This document shows positions 6,540 through 11,230 of a stretch of 11,230 nucleotides of DNA, in pieces. Each line of letters opens with the position of its first letter. The first letter of the stretch is position 1. The notes beneath the pieces are model-generated. The model searched no databases. It was not told where the DNA came from and saw only the letters and a list, made by a program, of their open reading frames with translations. The stretch comes from Candidatus Manganitrophaceae bacterium (GTDB taxonomy: Bacteria > Nitrospirota > Nitrospiria > SBBL01 > Manganitrophaceae): positions 1 through 11,230 of the forward strand of contig SCUR01000093.1 of the NCBI GenBank assembly GCA_004297235.1, given 5' to 3'. Made by a program: the position numbers and the translations under genes.

Positions 6540-6602
6540 GTGGGCAAGGCGCACCGAAGGTGAAGGCCTGAAATCAAAGTCTTCTCCCGGCGCCGGCCCC
6601 AC
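6540..6602 (+). repeat. Palindromic repeat unit 4 (63 bases)
   Basis: It has the same structure as units 1 and 2, but the left arm is GTGGGC, one G short, so the outer stem has a bulge. The inner GGCGC/GCGCC stem, ACCGAAGGT hairpin and GAAGG/TCTTC helix are kept. It starts three bases after the kdpA stop, as unit 1 does after the 30-codon ORF. The sequence AAATAGGGCG at 6531-6540 includes that stop. Confidence 0.83.
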
Positions 6603-6614
6603 AGACAAATAGAT

Positions 6615-6678
6615 GTGGGGCAAGGCGCACCGAAGGTGACGATCCGAAATCAAATAGTTCTTCCAGCGGCGGCCCCAC
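6615..6678 (+). repeat. Palindromic repeat unit 5 (64 bases)
   Basis: The outer arms GTGGGGC (6615-6621) and GCCCCAC (6672-6678) are intact and the ACCGAAGGT hairpin is present. The inner stem is weakened because the right side reads GCGGC in place of GCGCC, and the third helix is disturbed (GACGA opposite TTCTTC). It is preceded by AAATAGAT, a variant of the spacer found before units 2 and 3. Confidence 0.82.
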
Positions 6679-6685
6679 ATAGAAT

Positions 6686-6693
6686 AGAGAGGA
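6686..6693 (+). promoter_or_regulatory. Ribosome binding site that favours the second ATG of kdpB
   Basis: AGAGAGGA touches the first ATG (6694), which is too close, but is six bases before the second in-frame ATG (6700). The spacing supports 6700 as the true start. Confidence 0.6.
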
Positions 6694-6699
6694 ATGAAA

Positions 6700-8772
6700 A
6701 TGAGCGACTCAAAAAAAAGCCGACCGTTGTTTGATCGGGCGATCCTTCATCAGGCGGCCGTGGAGGCGTTTCGGAGGCTCGATCCAAGAGAGCAGATCCG
6801 AAACCCGGTGATGTTTGTGGTCGAGATCGGAAGTATCCTGACGACCCTGTTGTTTGTGCAGGCGTTGTTCGGCCGGGGGGAGATGCCGGCCGGATATATC
6901 TTGGCGATCTCCATCTGGCTTTGGTTCACGGTGGTCTTTGCCAACTTTGCCGAAGCGGTGGCCGAGGGACGAGGGAAGGCGCAGGCCGCGGCGTTGAAGC
7001 AATCCCGTCGGGAGCTTTCCGCCAAGAAACTGGCCGATCCGGAGAATCGCGGGAAATACACGACCGTTCAGGCCAGCGCCCTGCGCAAGGGAGATGTCGT
7101 GCTGGTCGAGGCGGGGGACGATATTCCGGCCGACGGGGAGGTGATCTTCGGGGTCGCCTCAGTCAATGAAAGCGCGATCACAGGGGAGAGTGCTCCCGTG
7201 ATCCGGGAGCCGGGAGACCGCTGCGGTGTGACCGGCGGAACACGGGTCCTCTCCGACTGGCTCGTGGTCCGGATCACCAGCAACCCCGGCGAGATGTTTA
7301 TCGATCGGATGATTGCGATGGTGGAGGGGGCGAAGCGGCAGAAGACCCCGAATGAGATCGCCCTGAATATTCTGCTGGCGTCGTTGACGATCATCTTCCT
7401 CCTCGTCTGCATGACCCTCCTTCCCTTTTCGATCTACAGCGTGACCGCCGCCGGACAAGGAAGCCCGGTTACCGTCACGGTCTTGGTGGCGTTGCTGGTC
7501 TGCTTGATCCCGACAACGATCGGAGGACTGCTTTCGGCAATCCGGATCGCCGGGATGGACCGGATGGTGCAGGCGAATGTGATCGCCCTGTCGGGACAAG
7601 CGGTGGAGGCGGCGGGGGATGTGGATGTGCTTCTTCTCGACAAGACCGGAACCATCACCCTCGGTAACCGGCAGGCGGCCGAGTTTTTCCCTGCGAAAGG
7701 GGTCAGCGCGGAGCGTCTGGCCGATGCGGCGCAGCTCGCCTCGCTGGCCGATGAAACGCCGGAAGGTCGGAGCATCGTCGTGCTGGCCAAGCAGCGCTAC
7801 AAAATACGGGAGCGTCAGATCCATGATCTCGGCGCGACCTTTGTCCCCTTCTCCGCGCAGACCCGGATGAGCGGCGTGAATCTCCCCGGCGGGGAGCAGA
7901 TCCGAAAAGGCTCCGGCGACGCCATCGGAAGCTGGGTCAAAGAACATGGCGGAGAGATCCCGCCGGATGTCCGGACGGTGACGGAGAACATTGCCAGGAA
8001 AGGGGGAACGCCGCTGGTCGTGGCGGACGGCGTGAAAGTGCTCGGAGCGATTTATCTGAAAGACATTGTGAAGGGAGGGATCAAGGAGCGGTTTTTGGAG
8101 CTTCGGAGAGCCGGGATCAAAACGGTGATGATCACCGGAGACAATCCCTTGACGGCCGCCGCCGTTGCGGCGGAGGCCGGCGTCGATGATTTCCTGGCGG
8201 AGGCGACACCGGAGACGAAGCTAAAGCTGATACGCGAGATGCAGACGGGCGGACGCCTGGTCGCGATGACCGGCGACGGGACGAACGACGCCCCGGCGTT
8301 GGCGCAAGCCGACGTCGCCGTGGCGATGAACACCGGGACGCAGGCGGCCAAAGAGGCGGGGAACCTGGTTGATCTCGACTCCAACCCGACGAAGCTGATC
8401 GAGATCGTCGAGGTCGGCAAGCAACTTCTGATGACACGAGGGGCGTTGACGACCTTCAGCATCTCCAACGATGTGGCGAAATATTTCGCGATCCTCCCGG
8501 CTGCTTTCGTCGGCGTCTATCCCGGTCTGGCGGCGATGAACATCATGGGATTGGCCACACCGCAGAGCGCCGTCCTCTCCGCGGTGATCTTTAATGCCTT
8601 GATCATCGTCGCCCTGATTCCGCTCTGTTTGAAGGGAATTCGCTACCGGCCGGTCGGCGCGGCGTCCTTGTTCCGGCGCAATCTCTTGGTCTATGGGCTG
8701 GGGGGGATGGTCGTTCCTTTTATCGGAATCAAGGTGATCGATCTGATCTTAGTTGCGCTGGGTTGGGCGTAG
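6700..8772 (+). CDS. kdpB: K+-transporting ATPase, ATP-hydrolysing subunit KdpB
   Basis: KdpB is the P-type ATPase (class IA) that powers K+ uptake through KdpA. Two in-frame ATGs lie at 6694 and 6700; I take 6700 because of ribosome site spacing and the protein start MSDSKKSRPLFDRAI, giving 690 residues against 682 in E. coli. All P-type motifs are present: TGES at 161-164 in the actuator domain (the family's inhibitory phosphoserine is in this motif), LLLDKTGTIT with the phosphorylated Asp314, the nucleotide-binding KGS at about 403-405, TGDNPLT at 479-485, and the hinge TGDGTNDAP at 524-532. Membrane segments lie at about 37-60, 65-88, 225-245, 255-280 and three near the C-terminus; the CLIPTTIGGLLSAIRIAGMDR stretch before the phosphorylation domain is typical for KdpB. 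It is intact, and follows kdpA after two repeat units. Confidence 0.97.
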   Translation: MSDSKKSRPLFDRAILHQAAVEAFRRLDPREQIRNPVMFVVEIGSILTTLLFVQALFGRGEMPAGYILAISIWLWFTVVFANFAEAVAEGRGKAQAAALKQSRRELSAKKLADPENRGKYTTVQASALRKGDVVLVEAGDDIPADGEVIFGVASVNESAITGESAPVIREPGDRCGVTGGTRVLSDWLVVRITSNPGEMFIDRMIAMVEGAKRQKTPNEIALNILLASLTIIFLLVCMTLLPFSIYSVTAAGQGSPVTVTVLVALLVCLIPTTIGGLLSAIRIAGMDRMVQANVIALSGQAVEAAGDVDVLLLDKTGTITLGNRQAAEFFPAKGVSAERLADAAQLASLADETPEGRSIVVLAKQRYKIRERQIHDLGATFVPFSAQTRMSGVNLPGGEQIRKGSGDAIGSWVKEHGGEIPPDVRTVTENIARKGGTPLVVADGVKVLGAIYLKDIVKGGIKERFLELRRAGIKTVMITGDNPLTAAAVAAEAGVDDFLAEATPETKLKLIREMQTGGRLVAMTGDGTNDAPALAQADVAVAMNTGTQAAKEAGNLVDLDSNPTKLIEIVEVGKQLLMTRGALTTFSISNDVAKYFAILPAAFVGVYPGLAAMNIMGLATPQSAVLSAVIFNALIIVALIPLCLKGIRYRPVGAASLFRRNLLVYGLGGMVVPFIGIKVIDLILVALGWA

Positions 8773-8776
8773 TAAA

Positions 8777-8822
8777 AGCGATCAGCTCTCAGCAGTCAGC
8801 GAAAGCTTAAAAGCTGATCGCT
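8777..8822 (+). repeat. Inverted repeat between kdpB and kdpC
   Basis: AGCGATCAGCT (8777-8787) and AGCTGATCGCT (8812-8822) are perfect 11-base complements around a 24-base loop that holds further CAGC/AAGCT words. It begins four bases after the kdpB stop. There is no T-run after it, so it does not look like an intrinsic terminator; an mRNA hairpin or a small interspersed repeat of the CAGCTGATCGC type is more likely. Confidence 0.65.
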
Positions 8823-8859
8823 GAAAGCGGGCGGCTCATCATTCAAGTAGGAGACGAAT

Positions 8860-9447
8860 ATGTGGAAACGAGAGTTACGACCTGCATTGTTGATGTTTTT
8901 GGTTCTCACCGTCATTACAGGGGCGCTTTATCCCCTCGGCGTGACGGGAATCGCGGGCCTGCTCTTTCCAAATCAAGTCGATGGAAGTTTAATCCGCAAA
9001 GAAGGCGAGGTGGTGGGGTCCCGGCTTGTCGGCCAGCCGTTTGACGATCCGAAATATTTTTGGGGCCGTCCCTCTGCGACCGGACCGTTTCCGTACAACG
9101 CGTCGGCGTCGTCGGGATCGAACCTCGGACCCGCCAATGACGTGTTGAAGAAAGCGGTTGCAGAGCGCGTGGCGGCGCTCAAATCGGCCGATCCGGAGAA
9201 TACCGATCCGGTGCCGGTCGACCTCGTCACCGCCTCCGGCAGCGGGCTCGACCCGCACATCACCCCGGCATCTGCGGAATATCAGGTCGGACGCGTCGCG
9301 AAGAGACGGGGGTTGGAGAAAGCGGTGGTCAGAGGGTTGATCTCCGGGCAGACCGAGGGGCGCCAGTTCGGTGTGCTGGGAGAGCAACGGGTCCATCTTC
9401 TCGGATTGAATCTGGCGCTCGACGACCTGACGAAGAAGAGTCAATGA
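8860..9447 (+). CDS. kdpC: K+-transporting ATPase subunit KdpC
   Basis: KdpC is the subunit with one N-terminal membrane helix and a periplasmic domain that stabilises the pump and affects nucleotide affinity. The protein is 195 residues, close to the 190 of E. coli. The N-terminal helix is at about 8-35 (RPALLMFLVLTVITGALYPL). The family signatures are YFWGRPSATGPFPYNASASSGSNLGPAN (66-93) and DLVTASGSGLDPHITPASAEYQVGRVA (121-147), followed by a helical tail ending LGLNLALDDL. The start ATG 8860 has AGGAG at 8849-8853. It lies 87 bases after kdpB, a gap mostly occupied by an inverted repeat. Confidence 0.96.
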   Translation: MWKRELRPALLMFLVLTVITGALYPLGVTGIAGLLFPNQVDGSLIRKEGEVVGSRLVGQPFDDPKYFWGRPSATGPFPYNASASSGSNLGPANDVLKKAVAERVAALKSADPENTDPVPVDLVTASGSGLDPHITPASAEYQVGRVAKRRGLEKAVVRGLISGQTEGRQFGVLGEQRVHLLGLNLALDDLTKKSQ

Positions 9448-9566
9448 AAAGATCCGACGCGCCAAGTAGATCAAGCTTTCCGAATCCGTTTATGGTAAAA
9501 ATAGACTTAAGCTGAATCACCCAAACGGTTGGCATCGGCCCGTGGAGTATGGCCAATGGAGTATGA
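9448..9566. other. 119-base gap between kdpC and kdpD
   Basis: No terminator or clear promoter was recognised. Near its right end TGGAGTATG occurs twice, at 9543-9551 and 9557-9565, giving two start-like sites 14 bases apart. The first ATG (9549) would encode only five codons before TGA at 9564-9566, directly before the kdpD ATG. The AT-rich stretch at about 9488-9512 could hold a weak promoter, but no good -35/-10 pair is seen. Confidence 0.5.
9543..9565 (+). repeat. Short direct repeat TGGAGTATG at the kdpD start
   Basis: Two exact 9-base copies (9543-9551 and 9557-9565) are separated by five bases. Each carries GGAG and an ATG. The second GGAG serves kdpD; the first copy contains the ATG of a five-codon frame (MANGV) whose TGA abuts the kdpD start. 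Confidence 0.6.
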
Positions 9567-11230
9567 ATGGAAGAACACCGGCCCGATCCGGATGCGCTTT
9601 TAAAGCGCTTCCGTGAGGAGGAGAAAAAGCAGGCGCGCGGCAAGCTGCGCGTTTTCTTCGGCGCGGCGGCCGGCGTGGGAAAGACCTTCGCCATGCTCGA
9701 GGCGGCCCATGAGCAGCTTGAAGCGGGGGTCGACGTCGTCATCGGCTGGGTGGAGACCCATGGGCGCAAAGAGACCGAAGCGCTGGTGGAAGGGCTGGAG
9801 ATCCTGCCCCCTCGCCGGGTCGAGTACCAGGAAACAGTCCTCAAAGAGTTTGATCTCGACGCCGCCCTGAAGCGGCATTCCACCCTCATTTTGATGGATG
9901 AGCTCGCGCACACCAACGCGCCGGGCTCGCGCCATGTCAAACGATGGCAGGACGTGGTCGAGCTGCTCGATGCCGGGATTCATGTCTATACCACGGTGAA
10001 CGTCCAGCACCTGGAGAGCCTCAATGACGTGGTCACGCAGATCACCGGCATTCCCGTCCATGAGACGGTTCCCGACTCCGTCCTGGAGCAGGCGGATGAG
10101 CTGGAGTTGATCGACATTCCGCCGGAGGATCTTATCCGCCGTCTCAAAGAGGGGAAAGTCTATGTCCCGGAGCAGGCGGAGCAGGCGATCCGGAACTTCT
10201 TTCGAAAGGGAAACCTGACGGCGCTTCGGGAGCTGGCGCTGCGCCGCACGGCCGATCGGGTCGATGCGGAGATGCAGATTTATCGGAAAGACCACGCCGT
10301 TCCAAAGGTCTGGCCGGCCGCAGAGACAATCCTGGTCTGCATCAATCCGACCCTGCGCGCCCGAAAGCTGATCCGGACCGCGAGACGGATGGCCGCGGGG
10401 CTGCACGCAAAATGGATCGCCGCCTACGTGCAGACACCGGAGCATCTGCGCCGGCCTGAATCGGAGCGCAACCAGGTGGTTCAGGCGCTGCGACTGGCCG
10501 AGCAACTCGGAGCCGAGACGGCCACCCTCACCGGACACCGGGTCAGCCAAGAAATCCTCAGCTATGCCCGTTCAAAAAACGTCAGCAGGATTATCGTTGG
10601 AAAACCGGTTCGATCCCGCTGGAAGGAGCTTCTCTTCGGTTCGGTCGTGGCCGATCTGGTGCGGCAGAGCGGCGAGATCGACATCTTCGTCATCACGGGC
10701 GAGGCGGGCCGGAGCCGATCGATGGCGGCGCGCGTTCTCCGCCAGACCAGCGCCCGGACGGCTTACCTCAAAGCGGCCGGAACGGTCGCGCTCTCCACAC
10801 TCATCGCCTGGTGGATGCAGGACTTTTTTTCTTCCATCAATATGGTGATGGTGTATCTGCTCGGTGTCGTGTTCGTCGCGTCCCGCTGGGGACGAGGGCC
10901 CTCCATCTTTTCCTCCGTCTTGGCGGTCGCCGCCTTTGATTTCTTCTTCGTCCCCCCTCGCCTCACGTTTGCGGTGGGCGATACGGAGTACCTGCTCACC
11001 TTTTTCGTGATGTTGTTGACCGCGCTGGTCATCAGCAATCTCACGATTCGCAATCGCGAGCAGGCCGAGCTCGCCCGCGAGCGTGAAAGGCGCACCGCCG
11101 CGCTCTACGCGATGAGCCGCGAACTCACGCAGACCCGCCTGGTGGAGGGACTCTCCCGCGTCGCACTTCGCCATATCAGTGAAGTCTTCAAGTGCCAGGC
11201 GGCGGTCTTTCTTGCCGACGCGGCGAAACA
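9567..11230 (+). CDS. kdpD: Osmosensitive K+ sensor histidine kinase KdpD, first 554 residues (3' end outside window)
   Basis: KdpD senses low potassium or osmotic stress and phosphorylates the response regulator KdpE, which turns on the kdp operon. The frame stays open to the window edge. ATG 9567 is chosen because GGAG (9558-9561) stands five bases ahead and an in-frame TGA (9564-9566) rules out anything earlier. The N-terminal KdpD domain has the Walker A motif GAAAGVGKT (32-40) and the Walker B-like LILMDELAHTNAPGSRH (107-123). A universal stress-like domain follows at about 252-376, ending with IIVGKPVRSRWKELLFGSVVADLV. Four membrane helices (DUF4118 region) lie at about 400-492 with FDFFFVPPRLTF between them. 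Next comes an arginine-rich stretch, RNREQAELARERERR (495-509), like the E. coli arginine cluster, and the start of a GAF-like domain. The histidine kinase core is beyond the window, so activity cannot be judged. Confidence 0.95.
   Translation, partial: MEEHRPDPDALLKRFREEEKKQARGKLRVFFGAAAGVGKTFAMLEAAHEQLEAGVDVVIGWVETHGRKETEALVEGLEILPPRRVEYQETVLKEFDLDAALKRHSTLILMDELAHTNAPGSRHVKRWQDVVELLDAGIHVYTTVNVQHLESLNDVVTQITGIPVHETVPDSVLEQADELELIDIPPEDLIRRLKEGKVYVPEQAEQAIRNFFRKGNLTALRELALRRTADRVDAEMQIYRKDHAVPKVWPAAETILVCINPTLRARKLIRTARRMAAGLHAKWIAAYVQTPEHLRRPESERNQVVQALRLAEQLGAETATLTGHRVSQEILSYARSKNVSRIIVGKPVRSRWKELLFGSVVADLVRQSGEIDIFVITGEAGRSRSMAARVLRQTSARTAYLKAAGTVALSTLIAWWMQDFFSSINMVMVYLLGVVFVASRWGRGPSIFSSVLAVAAFDFFFVPPRLTFAVGDTEYLLTFFVMLLTALVISNLTIRNREQAELARERERRTAALYAMSRELTQTRLVEGLSRVALRHISEVFKCQAAVFLADAAK

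Larger units (their letters stand above)
6537..6693. other. 157-base non-coding gap between kdpA and kdpB with two repeat units
   Basis: Genes kdpA and kdpB are usually close together. Here the gap is filled by two tandem copies of the hairpin repeat that also precedes kdpF, then about 15 bases carrying the kdpB ribosome site. No terminator with a T-run or new promoter was recognised, so kdpB is expected to be on the same transcript. Confidence 0.7.

Overview
The window is an ordinary-looking stretch of a GC-rich bacterial chromosome holding two well-known membrane systems placed end to end. Bases 2-3351 are the distal end of a complex I (NADH:quinone oxidoreductase) operon: the 3' end of nuoL, then complete nuoM and nuoN, packed with a 4-base ATGA overlap and a 3-base gap. 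Bases 4311-11230 are a high-affinity potassium uptake (Kdp) operon in the same direction: a 30-codon putative membrane peptide, kdpF, kdpA, kdpB, kdpC and the first 554 codons of the sensor kinase kdpD, which runs off the window. Between the two systems, on the minus strand and convergent with nuoN, is a gene for a secreted TPR-like helical protein that I cannot assign to a named family.

The organism is probably a Gram-negative bacterium with aerobic or anaerobic respiration through complex I. Gene order nuoL-M-N, separate kdpF/A/B/C and a full-size KdpD fit many Nitrospirota, Deltaproteobacteria-like and Proteobacteria genomes; a Nitrospirota-type host is only a guess from general feel. Hand counting shows the tetranucleotide GATC to be strongly enriched in coding DNA.

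The least ordinary element is a family of roughly 64-base palindromic repeats found in five copies, all in the same orientation: three in tandem (period 77-78) between the 30-codon ORF and kdpF, and two in tandem between kdpA and kdpB. Each is bounded by GTGGGGC and GCCCCAC and can fold with an inner stem and two side hairpins. Both arrays begin right at the TAG stop codon of the gene before. They lie inside what should be a single kdp transcript, so they would be carried in its mRNA. Upstream of the operon, half-sites TTTATC and TTTATA separated by 5 bases resemble the KdpE operator layout known from E. coli.

How the genes work together: NuoL, NuoM and NuoN are the three antiporter-like proton-pumping subunits of complex I. 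KdpA binds and conducts K+, KdpB hydrolyses ATP, KdpC and KdpF stabilise the complex, and KdpD (with a KdpE expected just beyond the window) switches the operon on when K+ is limiting. No CRISPR array, tRNA, rRNA, insertion sequence or phage gene was seen. No wholly new system is evident; the repeats and the small ORF next to kdpF are the points that most deserve checking.
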